64,000 nt of DNA, from NCBI GenBank assembly GCA_003241055.1, contig QFOD01000011.1:1-64000 (forward strand), written 5' to 3'. Of the stretch, positions 15,366-23,928 are shown in pieces (the stretch's first letter is position 1; every line of letters starts with the position of its first letter). Both the position numbers and the translations under genes were made by a program. Source of the stretch: Roseateles depolymerans. Lineage in GTDB: Bacteria; Pseudomonadota; Gammaproteobacteria; Burkholderiales; Burkholderiaceae_C. Under the pieces are notes generated by a model that was given only the letters and a program-made list of their open reading frames with translations, searched no databases and had not been told where the DNA came from.

Positions 15366-15883
15366 TGCTGCGCCTGCGGCCGACCATGCTGTCCGACCTG
15401 GACTGGGTCGTGTCGCTGGAGCGCGACCCGGCCAACCTGCCCTTCATCACGCCCTGGGAGCGGCCGCAGCACGAGGGCGCGATCCGCTTCCCGGACTCGC
15501 GCCACTTCATCGTCGAGGCGGATGACGAGCCGCGCGCCGGCTATGTGATCCTGCAGGGCTGCCGCAACCCCAATGGCTCGGTGGAGCTCAAGCGCCTGGT
15601 GCTGCAGACCAAGGGCCAGGGTCATGGGCGGGCGGTGGTGCGCCAGCTCAAGGCCATGGCCTTCACCCAGCTGCACGCCCACCGCTTCTGGCTGGATGTG
15701 AAGGCGCTGAACACCCGCGCGCTGGCGCTCTACCGCAGCGAGGGCTTCGTTGAGGAAGGCTGCCTGCGCGAGAGCGTGCGCCTGAGCGGCGAGGGCGCGG
15801 ACGGCTACGACTCGCTGATCGTGATGTCGCTGCTGGACCGCGAATACCAGGCCCGCGTGGCCCTGGGGCAGGAGGCCGGATGA
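15365..15883 (+). CDS. GNAT-family N-acetyltransferase between parE and parC
   Basis: A 172-aa GNAT enzyme of the RimJ/RimL-like type: LRPTMLSDLDWVVSLERDP, then LKRLVLQTKGQGHGRAVVRQ, which contains the Q/RxxGxG acetyl-CoA pyrophosphate loop (QGHGRA), then FWLDVKALNTRALALYRSEG and FVEEG. The start codon (15365) overlaps the parE stop by one base, so it is probably translated with it; parC starts 73 nt later. It may acetylate a small molecule or a protein N-terminus; a role linked to topoisomerase IV is only suggested by position. Confidence 0.9.
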   Translation: MLRLRPTMLSDLDWVVSLERDPANLPFITPWERPQHEGAIRFPDSRHFIVEADDEPRAGYVILQGCRNPNGSVELKRLVLQTKGQGHGRAVVRQLKAMAFTQLHAHRFWLDVKALNTRALALYRSEGFVEEGCLRESVRLSGEGADGYDSLIVMSLLDREYQARVALGQEAG

Positions 15884-15956
15884 CGGCCGCGCTTGCCCAC
15901 CCATTTGTTGAACCTTTTTTCGCGGCCGCTCCGGCGCGCCGCATGACCTGGCACCG

Positions 15957-18275
15957 ATGAGCAACCAGACCACGATGGACTTCAACCCGCCCAGCGACAA
16001 CGACGCGCTGACGCTGGGTGCCTATGCGCAGCAGGCCTACCTCGAATACGCGCTCAGCGTCGTCAAGGGGCGGGCGCTGCCGGCCTATTCCGACGGCCAG
16101 AAGCCGGTGCAGCGCCGCATCCTGTATTCCATGCAGCGCATGGGGCTGGGCTGGAACGGCAACTCTGGCGCCAAGCCGGTCAAGGGCGCCCGCGTGGTGG
16201 GCGACGTGCTGGGCCGCTTCCACCCGCACGGCGACCAGTCGGTCTACGACGCGCTGGTGCGCATGGCGCAGGACTTCGCGCAGCGCTACCCGCTGATTGA
16301 CGGCCACGGCAACTTCGGCAGCCGCGATGGCGACGGCGCCGCCGCCATGCGATACACCGAAGCGCGCCTGGCGCCCATCGCGCGGCTGCTGCTGGAGGAG
16401 ATCGACGAGGGCACGGTGGACTTCCGGCCCAACTACGACGGCTCCACCGAGGAGCCGGCCGAGCTGCCGGCGCGCCTGCCCTTTGTGCTGCTCAATGGCG
16501 CCAGCGGCATCGCGGTGGGCCTGGCCACCGAGATCCCTAGCCACAACCTGCGCGAGGTGGCCGCTGCGGCCGTCGAGCTGATCCGCAATGAGCAGATCAG
16601 CGACGATGAGCTGTTCACGCTGCTGCCCGGCCCCGACTTCCCCGGTGGCGGCCAGTTGATCAGCGCGCCCGAGGAGATACGCGCGGCCTACACCAGTGGT
16701 CGCGGCAGCTTCAAGCTGCGCGCGCGCTGGAAGATCGAGGACCTGGCCCGCGGCCAGTGGCAGCTGGTGGTCACCGAGCTGCCGCACGGCACCAGCTCGC
16801 AGAAGGTGCTGGAGGAGATCGAGGAGCTGACCAACCCCAAGGTCAAGGCCGGCAAGAAGACGCTGACGCCCGACCAGCTGCAGCTCAAGGCCAGCGTGCT
16901 GGCGGTGCTGGACGGCGTGCGCGACGAATCCAGCAAGGACGCGCCGGTACGCCTGGTGTTCGAGCCCAAGAGCCGCACGGTCGAGCAGCCCGAGCTGATC
17001 AACTGCCTGCTGGCCCATACCAGCCTGGAGAGCAGCGCCTCGGTCAACCTGACCATGATCGGCGACGACGGCCGGCCCACGCAAAAGAGCCTGCGCCAGG
17101 TGCTGGTGGAGTGGGTGGGTTTCCGGCAGACCACGGTGCGCCGCCGCACCGAGCACCGCCTGGCCAAGGTCAACGACCGCATCCACGTGCTGGAAGGCCG
17201 GCAGCTGGTGCTGCTCAACATCGACGAGGTGATCCGCATCATCCGCGAGAGCGACGAGCCCAAGGCCGCGCTGATCGCGCGCTTCAATCTGAGCGACCGC
17301 CAGGCCGAGGACATCCTCGAGATCCGCCTGCGCCAGCTGGCGCGGCTGGAGGCGATCAAGATCGAGCAGGAGCTCTCCAGCCTGCGCGACGAGGCCGCCA
17401 AGCTGGGCGACATCCTGGGTTCGCCGGCGGCGCTGCGCCGCACCGTCATCAAGGAAATCGAGGCCGACGCCAAGCAGTTCGGCGACGACCGCCGCACGCT
17501 GATCCAGGCCGAGAAGCGCGTGGTGGCCGAGGTCAAGGTGGTGGACGAACCCGTCACCGTCATCGTCAGCGAGAAGGGCTGGGTGCGCGCGCTCAAGGGC
17601 CACGAGGTGGACGTGGCGGCGCAGACCTTCAAGGCCGGCGATGCGCTGTGGGGCCACTTCCGCTGCCGCAGCGTCGATCCGCTGATCGTCGTGGGCAGCA
17701 ATGGCCGGGTCTATTCCGTGCCCTGCGCGGCACTGCCGGGCGGGCGCGGCGACGGCCAGCCCATCACCACGCTGATCGAGCTGGAGAGCGGCACGCAGAT
17801 CGCGCACTACGTGGCCGGCGCGCCCACGCAGCGCCTGGTGATGGCGGGCTCGGGCGGCTACGGCCTGATCGCGCAGATCGGCGACCTGGTGGGCCGTCAG
17901 AAGGCCGGCAAGACCTTCCTGACGCTGGAGGCCGGCGAGCGCCCGCTGCTGGCGCTGTTGCCGGGCGACGACGCCGCACTGCAGCTGGCGGTGCTGAGCG
18001 CGGCCGGCCGGCTGCTGAGCTTCCCGCTGGACGAGCTCAAGCTGCAGCCCAAGGGCGGCCGCGGCCTCACACTGATGGACCTGGAAGGCGCAGACACGCT
18101 GATCGCGCTGGCCGGCTTCTCCACTCAGCTGCGCGTGCTGGGTAGCGGCCGTGGCGGCAAGGCCAAGGACGAGCTGCTCAAGGGCGTGGCGCTGGCCGCC
18201 CATGCCGGCAAGCGCGCCCGCAAAGGCAAGCCGGTCGAGGGCCTGCAGAAGGTGTCGGGGCTGGCGACGCCCTGA
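15957..18275 (+). CDS. parC: DNA topoisomerase IV subunit A
   Basis: A 772-aa breakage-reunion subunit. The winged-helix region reads FHPHGDQSVYDALVRMAQ and the active-site tyrosine is in AAMRYTEARL. The quinolone-determining segment has Gln and Asp where E. coli ParC has Ser80 and Glu84; I recall this form from other betaproteobacteria, so it need not mean acquired resistance. The C-terminal beta-pinwheel (from about residue 520) lacks a GyrA box, which supports ParC. It lies downstream of parE and the GNAT gene, probably one transcript. Confidence 0.95.
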   Translation: MSNQTTMDFNPPSDNDALTLGAYAQQAYLEYALSVVKGRALPAYSDGQKPVQRRILYSMQRMGLGWNGNSGAKPVKGARVVGDVLGRFHPHGDQSVYDALVRMAQDFAQRYPLIDGHGNFGSRDGDGAAAMRYTEARLAPIARLLLEEIDEGTVDFRPNYDGSTEEPAELPARLPFVLLNGASGIAVGLATEIPSHNLREVAAAAVELIRNEQISDDELFTLLPGPDFPGGGQLISAPEEIRAAYTSGRGSFKLRARWKIEDLARGQWQLVVTELPHGTSSQKVLEEIEELTNPKVKAGKKTLTPDQLQLKASVLAVLDGVRDESSKDAPVRLVFEPKSRTVEQPELINCLLAHTSLESSASVNLTMIGDDGRPTQKSLRQVLVEWVGFRQTTVRRRTEHRLAKVNDRIHVLEGRQLVLLNIDEVIRIIRESDEPKAALIARFNLSDRQAEDILEIRLRQLARLEAIKIEQELSSLRDEAAKLGDILGSPAALRRTVIKEIEADAKQFGDDRRTLIQAEKRVVAEVKVVDEPVTVIVSEKGWVRALKGHEVDVAAQTFKAGDALWGHFRCRSVDPLIVVGSNGRVYSVPCAALPGGRGDGQPITTLIELESGTQIAHYVAGAPTQRLVMAGSGGYGLIAQIGDLVGRQKAGKTFLTLEAGERPLLALLPGDDAALQLAVLSAAGRLLSFPLDELKLQPKGGRGLTLMDLEGADTLIALAGFSTQLRVLGSGRGGKAKDELLKGVALAAHAGKRARKGKPVEGLQKVSGLATP

Positions 18276-18293
18276 GTACACGCCGGGCCCGCG

Positions 18294-18797
18294 CTAGCGG
18301 CTGGTTGCGCCGGTGTCCGTCGTGGCCGCGCGGCAGTCGCGGATCAGCAGCTGGGCCAGCAGCTCGGCCTTGCTGGCCTGCATCCAGGTGGCGCTGCGCA
18401 GCAGCAGGCCCAGGCGGGGCGCGTCCGGGCCGGTGCGCTCCAGCAGATGCACCTCGAACAGCTGGGCCTCCTTGTTGAAGCTCAGGCCCGCGTGCATGGC
18501 GGGCTGCAGCGCATGCACCTGCACGGCGGGCTCCTCGCCCGACGCTTCGGCCGGGGCGTGCCCCCGCCGTGCAACCCTCAACTGGCAGGCCTCGTCCAGC
18601 TCGAAGCGGCGACGTTCGCCGCGCGGCGCCTGGGCGCCGACCGCGTTCAGCGATTTCAGCCGCTGGGCGTTGCTCATCTCGAAGGGGTTCATTGGGGCCA
18701 GGTCTTGCCTGGGATAGCCCTCCGAGCAGGCGCCCAGCGCCAGCGCCAGCAGGCCGGCGGCCAGTGCGCGCCAGTGTGTCCGCAGGGCCTCAGCCAT
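18294..18797 (-). CDS. Hypothetical lipoprotein
   Basis: A 167-aa protein with a lipoprotein signal (RALAAGLLALALGAC, lipobox LGAC). The mature part contains RFELDEACQLRV and LFEVHLLERTGPDAPRLGLL but no domain I recognise. Its start lies inside the 3' end of the CorC-type gene (8-nt overlap), which implies co-translation. It is convergent with parC, 18 nt apart. It is probably a small outer- or inner-membrane-anchored protein of unknown role. Confidence 0.7.
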   Translation of the reverse strand: MAEALRTHWRALAAGLLALALGACSEGYPRQDLAPMNPFEMSNAQRLKSLNAVGAQAPRGERRRFELDEACQLRVARRGHAPAEASGEEPAVQVHALQPAMHAGLSFNKEAQLFEVHLLERTGPDAPRLGLLLRSATWMQASKAELLAQLLIRDCRAATTDTGATSR

Positions 18798-20094
18798 CCT
18801 CGTCCGGGGACACCGATGGCAGCCGGCTGGCCAGCACCTTGTCGATGGTCTTGCCGTCCATGTCGACGATCTCGAAGCGCCAGCCCTCCCAGTCCACCGT
18901 GTCGGCCACGCCGGGCAGGCGGCCGGTCAGCAGCATCATCATGCCGCTGAGCGTGTGGTAGCGGCCGCGCTCCTCCTCGGGTACGCGGTCCAGCGCCAGA
19001 CGGTCCTTCAGTTCGGGCACGGGGATGTGGCCGTCCAGCAGCCAGGAGCCGTCGGCGCGCTGCACGGCCCAGGCCTGCGCCGGATCGCGCGGCTGGAACT
19101 CGCCGGTGATGGCCTCCACCAGGTCCTGCAGCGTCACCACGCCCTGCACCTCGCCGTACTCGTCGATGACGAAGGCCATGTGCACATTGCTGCTGCGGAA
19201 GTTCTCCAGCAGCTCCATGCCGGTGAGCGTCTCAGGGATGTAGAGGGGAGCCTCCATGCCGCTGTCGGGCAGCAGCGGCTCCTGGTTCAGCTGGCGGGTC
19301 AGGATCTGGCGGGCGCTGACTACGCCGACGATGTGGTCCGGCCCGCCGCGCACCACCGGGAAGCGCTCGTGGTGCGAGGCCGCCAGGATGGCGAGGTTGT
19401 CCGCCGCGCTCTTGTCGGCATCCAGGCAGACGATGCTGGCGCGCGGCACCATCAGCGAGCCGATCTGGCGGTCGTCCAGCCGGAACACGTTGCGCACCAT
19501 GGTGTGCTCGTGCGACTCGATGACGCCGGCGCTGGTGCCCTCGGCCAGCAGCGCGTGGATCTCCTCCTCGGTCACGCCGCTGCCGCTCTGGTCGCGCACG
19601 CCCAGCAGGCGCAGCAGGGCATTGGTGGAGCCGGCCAGCAGTGCGACGAAGGGCTTGGTTGCCAGCGCCAGCGCCGCGATGGGCTTGGCCACCAGGCGGG
19701 CCACCACCTCGGGGTGGGACTGGCCCAGGCGCTTGGGTACCAGTTCGCCCAGCACGATGGAGAAGTAGGTGATCAGCACCACGACCAGACCGGTGGCCAG
19801 GCCACTGGCGTAGGCCGCGGGCACACCCTGAGTGCCCAGCCAGGCGGCCAGCGGGCCGGCCAGCACGGACTCGCCGACGATGCCGTTGAGCACGCCGATG
19901 GAGGTGATGCCGATCTGTATGGTGGAGAGGAAGCGGGTCGGGTCTTCACCCAGCTTCACCGCGGCGGCGGCGGCGGAGTCGCCTTCGTCGATATAGCGCT
20001 GCAGCCGCGCCTTGCGGGCGGTGACCAGGCCGATCTCCGACATCGCGAAGAGGCCGTTGAGCAGGATGAGGGCAAGTAGTAGGGCGATTTCCAT
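18790..20094 (-). CDS. CNNM/CorC-HlyC-type membrane protein (hemolysin family)
   Basis: A 434-aa protein with the usual order: a DUF21/CNNM transmembrane domain (residues 1-190, starting MEIALLLALILLNGLFAMSE), two CBS domains (about 205-330, including MVPRASIVCLDADKSAADNL), and a C-terminal CorC_HlyC domain (VPELKDRLALDRVPEEERGR onwards). Family members are linked to magnesium and cobalt efflux or membrane homeostasis; despite the name they are not proven toxins. The start at 20094 is chosen because the family begins at the first hydrophobic helix. Confidence 0.9.
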   Translation of the reverse strand: MEIALLLALILLNGLFAMSEIGLVTARKARLQRYIDEGDSAAAAAVKLGEDPTRFLSTIQIGITSIGVLNGIVGESVLAGPLAAWLGTQGVPAAYASGLATGLVVVLITYFSIVLGELVPKRLGQSHPEVVARLVAKPIAALALATKPFVALLAGSTNALLRLLGVRDQSGSGVTEEEIHALLAEGTSAGVIESHEHTMVRNVFRLDDRQIGSLMVPRASIVCLDADKSAADNLAILAASHHERFPVVRGGPDHIVGVVSARQILTRQLNQEPLLPDSGMEAPLYIPETLTGMELLENFRSSNVHMAFVIDEYGEVQGVVTLQDLVEAITGEFQPRDPAQAWAVQRADGSWLLDGHIPVPELKDRLALDRVPEEERGRYHTLSGMMMLLTGRLPGVADTVDWEGWRFEIVDMDGKTIDKVLASRLPSVSPDEDG

Positions 20095-20196
20095 GGAAGG
20101 GATGGCGCGCGCCAGGCGCGCGCGGACGGTGAGCCGGGGCACAGGATGGCCCGGCTGGAGGGAAGGGTGGGGCAGGCGGCGCGAGGCGCCGCAGGG

Positions 20197-20541
20197 TCAC
20201 ACAGCCGAGCGCGGCGGCCGCAGCAGCCGGCCCGGCGGGGCGTCGGCGGCGAACACCACGCCCAGCGCCGCGGGCGCGGCAGGGCGCAGCGTGGGCGATG
20301 GGAGGCGTGTGAAGGGCAGGCAGTGGTCGGACATGTCGTCCGAGGTGTCGCCCAGTTCGTCGATGAGGGACTGCACGTCCTGCCAGTCGGCGGGGGCATC
20401 CGTGCTGCTGATGGTGGGCCCGGCCTGCCAGTCCTCGGCCACGGCGGCGTTCACCGGGGCGGTGTGCACTGCGGCCAGCGCATAGGCCGGCAGCAGCAGG
20501 GTCAGGACGAGAAGGCGGAACCAGCGGGTCACGGCCGGCAT
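20197..20541 (-). CDS. Hypothetical secreted small protein
   Basis: A 114-aa frame with a clear Sec signal (FRLLVLTLLLPAYALAA), an acidic middle (WQDVQSLIDELGDTSDDMSD followed by HCLPF) and a proline/arginine-rich end. No family is recognised. It lies between pyrD and the CorC-type gene on the same strand, with gaps of 40 and 102 nt. The signal peptide supports a real gene; the C-terminal part could be read-through of GC-rich DNA. Confidence 0.5.
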   Translation of the reverse strand: MPAVTRWFRLLVLTLLLPAYALAAVHTAPVNAAVAEDWQAGPTISSTDAPADWQDVQSLIDELGDTSDDMSDHCLPFTRLPSPTLRPAAPAALGVVFAADAPPGRLLRPPRSAV

Positions 20542-20581
20542 TGTAGGTGGCCGGGGTGTCGCGGCCGGTGGCCGAGGGCTA

Positions 20582-21622
20582 TCAGCGGGCCGCCAGCGCC
20601 TGGGCGCATTCCGGCACGAGCTCGCCGCCGCGGTAGATCAGGCCGGTGTAGACCTGCACCAGGTCGGCGCCGGCCTCGCGCTTGGCGCGCGCATCGGCGC
20701 CGCTGAGCACGCCGCCCACGCCGATGATGGGGTAGTCGGGGCCCAGCGCGGCGCGCAGCGCGCGGATCACGTGGTTGCTGGCCTCGAACACCGGCGCACC
20801 CGACAGGCCGCCGGCCTCGTCCGCATGTGGCAGGCCCTGGACCGCATCGCGCGCCAGCGTGGTGTTGGTGGCGATGACGCCGTCCAGCCCCTGCTCGCGC
20901 AGCGCGCGCGCGATCGCGGCGATCTGTTCGTCGTCGAGGTCGGGCGCGATCTTCACGAACATCGGCACCTTGCGGCCCAGGCGCTTGGCCAGGTCGTCGC
21001 GGCGCAGGCGCAGCGCGCCCAGCAGTGCGCCCAGCGGGCCGTCGCCCTGCAGTTCGCGCAGGTTCTTGGTGTTGGGGCTGGAGATGTTGATGGTCACGTA
21101 GTCGGCGTGCGGGTAGACGCCGTCCAGCGCGAGCAGATAGTCGTCGGCCGCGCGCTCCATCGGTGTGGCGGCGTTCTTGCCGATGTTCAGGCCGATCAGG
21201 CCGCCGGCGCGGCGGAAGCTGTGGGCGCGCTGCACGTTGGCGACGAAGGCCGACAGCCCCTCGTTGTTGAAGCCCAGACGGTTGATCAGCGCGTTCTTCG
21301 CCGGCAGGCGGAACATGCGCGGCTTGGGGTTGCCGGGCTGGCCCAGCGGCGTGACCGTGCCCACCTCGATGAAGCCAAAGCCCATGGCGCCCAGACCGTC
21401 GATGCAGCGTCCGTTCTTGTCCAGCCCGGCCGCCAGGCCGATGCGATTGGGGAACTTCAGACCGGCGACGGTCACCGGGTCGCTGACGCGCGTCTGCGCC
21501 CACAGGCACTGGGCCGGGGTGTTCTGCAGCCGGGCAATGAGGTCCAGGGTCAGTTCATGCGCGCGCTCGGGGTCGAGCGAGAACAGGGCGGAGCGGGCGA
21601 AGGCGTAGGGGACGAGGGACAT
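20582..21622 (-). CDS. pyrD: Dihydroorotate dehydrogenase (quinone), class 2
   Basis: A 346-aa membrane-associated FMN enzyme that oxidises dihydroorotate to orotate with quinone, the fourth step of pyrimidine synthesis. The N-terminal amphipathic region (about residues 1-40) marks class 2. FMN and substrate motifs include GLAAGLDKNG, NRLGFNNEG and the catalytic serine segment NISSPNTKNLR (about 179-189); GVGGVLSG and VYTGLIYRGG close the barrel. Length and order are normal. It appears monocistronic. Confidence 0.97.
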   Translation of the reverse strand: MSLVPYAFARSALFSLDPERAHELTLDLIARLQNTPAQCLWAQTRVSDPVTVAGLKFPNRIGLAAGLDKNGRCIDGLGAMGFGFIEVGTVTPLGQPGNPKPRMFRLPAKNALINRLGFNNEGLSAFVANVQRAHSFRRAGGLIGLNIGKNAATPMERAADDYLLALDGVYPHADYVTINISSPNTKNLRELQGDGPLGALLGALRLRRDDLAKRLGRKVPMFVKIAPDLDDEQIAAIARALREQGLDGVIATNTTLARDAVQGLPHADEAGGLSGAPVFEASNHVIRALRAALGPDYPIIGVGGVLSGADARAKREAGADLVQVYTGLIYRGGELVPECAQALAAR

Positions 21623-21636
21623 GGAGGGGCATTGTC

Positions 21637-22722
21637 TCAGGTGCCCGGCGCTTGCCCGGGCTGGCCGGCCCGCAGTGCCTCGGAGATCCAGGCGTCGAAC
21701 AGCGCCTGGTGGGCGCGAATCCAGCCGTCAACCTGGCGGCTGACGTCCTGCGCGGAGCCGGCGCCCTGGTTCATGCGCAGGTTCTGCGCGTTGATGTCTG
21801 CCATGGGCAGCTTCATCAGCTCGAACAGCCGCCGCGCCGCCGGATTGCGCTCGACGAAGGCGCGGTTGGCGACAATCTGCTGCGCATCCGCCGGGAAGCC
21901 GTAATTGCGTCCGTTAGGCAACTGCGTGTCGGGGCCGCCCGCCTGCCTTGCGGAGAACGGCACCTGCAGCCAGACCACGTCGACGCCCGGACGCAGCACC
22001 GCGCTGACCCAGTAGGGCGTCCAGGTGTAGTACAGCACCGGCAGGCCCTGCCTGAAGCGCGCGATGGTGTCGGCCATCAGCGCGGCGTAGCTGCCCTGAC
22101 GATGCGAGACGAAGGGCCGCAGGTCGTAGGCGTCGAGGTGGCGCTCGATGGCTCGCTCGCAGCCCCAGCCGGGGTTGCAGCCGGTGAGGTCGGCGCGGCC
22201 GTCACCGTCGGTGTCGAACAGCTTCGCGAGGGCCGGGTCCTTCAGCTGGTCGAGGCGGGTGATGCCGTAGCGTTCGGCGGTCTGGCGGTCGATCAGGTAG
22301 CCCTGCACCGCACCCTCGGCGTAGGCGTTCGCGCTGCGGAACAGCCGGGCGTCGCCGCCGCTGTGCTTGTAGAAGTCGCCGTGCAGCAGCTGCCAGTGGT
22401 TGGCCATGAAGGTGGCGTCGCCGTTGGCCACCGCCAGATGCTCGGTGGCGGGTTCCAGATCCTTCATGGGCTGCACCGTGTAGCCGAGCTTTTCAAGCGC
22501 CCGTGACACCAGCAGCGTCTGGAAGGCCTCTTCGGCCAGCGAGCTCTTGATGGGCTGAACCGTGATGCCTTGGCCGGGTCGCGCCTGGGCCTGAGCAGGG
22601 GGGCTCATGGCCAGGCCCAGCGTCAGGCCCAGCATCAGGTCGAGTGCCAGGCTCAGGGCGCGCAGGCCGTGGCGCAGCCGGGTGCCGAGCTGCACGAGGG
22701 CTGGGGAGGTGGGGTGCTTCAT
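21637..22722 (-). CDS. proX: Glycine betaine/proline betaine ABC transporter, substrate-binding protein
   Basis: A 361-aa periplasmic binding protein of the ProX/OpuAC type. A long signal region (to about residue 50, ending PPAQAQA) precedes VQPIKSSLAEEAFQTLLVSR. NHWQLLHGDF, NPGWGCERAIERHLDAYDL and YTWTPYWVSAVLRPGVDVVW carry the tryptophans that usually build the aromatic box for quaternary amines. The start (22722) overlaps the proW stop by ATGA, which excludes longer upstream starts. It is the third gene of the proVWX operon and likely serves osmoprotectant uptake. Confidence 0.93.
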   Translation of the reverse strand: MKHPTSPALVQLGTRLRHGLRALSLALDLMLGLTLGLAMSPPAQAQARPGQGITVQPIKSSLAEEAFQTLLVSRALEKLGYTVQPMKDLEPATEHLAVANGDATFMANHWQLLHGDFYKHSGGDARLFRSANAYAEGAVQGYLIDRQTAERYGITRLDQLKDPALAKLFDTDGDGRADLTGCNPGWGCERAIERHLDAYDLRPFVSHRQGSYAALMADTIARFRQGLPVLYYTWTPYWVSAVLRPGVDVVWLQVPFSARQAGGPDTQLPNGRNYGFPADAQQIVANRAFVERNPAARRLFELMKLPMADINAQNLRMNQGAGSAQDVSRQVDGWIRAHQALFDAWISEALRAGQPGQAPGT

Positions 22723-23906
22723 CGGGCGGCTCCTGGCTGTTCCAGGCGGGTCGTGCTGGTTGGGGTGGCGGGCGCCGGGGCGCACACCAGGCGCTGCACG
22801 GCGCGTAGCGCGAAGCCGGCCGGGCCGGTGTGCCACCAGCGGCGGCCGTTGGCGCGGCGGGTGTTGCCCATGGCCTGCGTGATGCGGTCCAGCGTGATGG
22901 CCAGCAGCACGATGCCCAGGCCGCCCACGGTGGCCAGGCCCATGTCGAGCCGGCCGATGCCGCGCAGCACCATCTGGCCCAGGCCGCCTACGGCGATCAT
23001 GGAGGCGATGACCACCATGGACAGCGACATCATCAGTGCCTGGTTGATGCCGGCCATGATGGAGGGCAGGGCCAGCGGCAGCCTGACCTTGACCAGCATT
23101 TGCCAGGGCGAGGCGCCATAGGCGCGTGCGGCTTCGATCAGGTCGGGGCGAACCTGGCGCAGGCCCAGGCTGGTCAGTCGGGCCAGCGGTGCCAGTGCGA
23201 ACACGATGGTGACGATGACACCGGGCACGTTGCCGATGCCGAACAGCATCACCACCGGCACCAGGTAGACGAAGGCGGGCGTGGTCTGCATGGCGTCCAG
23301 CAGCGGGCGCATCAGGCGCTGCGCGCGGTCGCTGCTGGCCAGCAGCACGCCCAGCGGCAGGCCGATCAGCAGGCAGAACAGCAGCGAGGTCAGCACCAGC
23401 GACAGCGTGACCATGGCCTCGGGCCAGATGCCCAGCAGGGCCACCACCCCCAGCGAGGCCGTGGCGCCCAGCGCGATGCGCCGGCCCGCGAACTGCCAGG
23501 CCAGCAGACCGATCAGCGCGATCATGCTGACGGCCGAGAGGCTGCCCAGCAGACCCTGCACCCCGTTCAGCGTGCCGTCGATGGGCAGGCGCACGCTCTG
23601 GAAGAAGGGGCGCCAGTGTTCGACCACCCAGCCCAGGCCCTGGTTGATCCAGGCCTCGACGGGCAGGGAGCCGTCCAGCAGCTGGTGCCAGGTCTGGCCT
23701 GCGCTGTTGCCGGCGTCAGGCAGCGCGGCTGCCGTGGCGGGCGCGTCCAGCCAGTCGGGCGAAGCACTGGAGCCGGCGGCGTTGGAGATGGCCTGCCAGG
23801 GGTCGACATAGGCCGGGGCGGCGGGCGCGGCGATGGCGCTGGCGGCGCTGTCCACCGCAGTGGCGGTATCGGCCAGGTCCAGCGGCATGGGCGTGTTCTC
23901 GTTCAT
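22719..23906 (-). CDS. proW: Glycine betaine/proline betaine ABC transporter, permease
   Basis: A 395-aa permease with an unusually long, Ala-rich N-terminal extension (about 100 residues) before the first membrane helix; E. coli ProW also has such an extension. The binding-protein-dependent transport domain follows, with the EAA loop ARAYGASPWQMLVKVRLPLA contacting the ATPase. Together with ProV and ProX it forms an importer for compatible solutes. It starts 22 nt after proV. Confidence 0.93.
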   Translation of the reverse strand: MNENTPMPLDLADTATAVDSAASAIAAPAAPAYVDPWQAISNAAGSSASPDWLDAPATAAALPDAGNSAGQTWHQLLDGSLPVEAWINQGLGWVVEHWRPFFQSVRLPIDGTLNGVQGLLGSLSAVSMIALIGLLAWQFAGRRIALGATASLGVVALLGIWPEAMVTLSLVLTSLLFCLLIGLPLGVLLASSDRAQRLMRPLLDAMQTTPAFVYLVPVVMLFGIGNVPGVIVTIVFALAPLARLTSLGLRQVRPDLIEAARAYGASPWQMLVKVRLPLALPSIMAGINQALMMSLSMVVIASMIAVGGLGQMVLRGIGRLDMGLATVGGLGIVLLAITLDRITQAMGNTRRANGRRWWHTGPAGFALRAVQRLVCAPAPATPTSTTRLEQPGAAR

Positions 23907-23928
23907 GCGGGTCTCCTGTTGTCGGGGG

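Noticed and set aside
16200..16260. Quinolone-resistance change in ParC (Gln and Asp at the usual Ser/Glu positions)
   Set aside because: I recall the same segment from other betaproteobacteria as the natural form, so an acquired resistance mutation is not implied.
15663..18281. Long minus-strand open frame opposite parC
   Set aside because: Antisense shadow of parC, no ribosome binding site and low-complexity composition.
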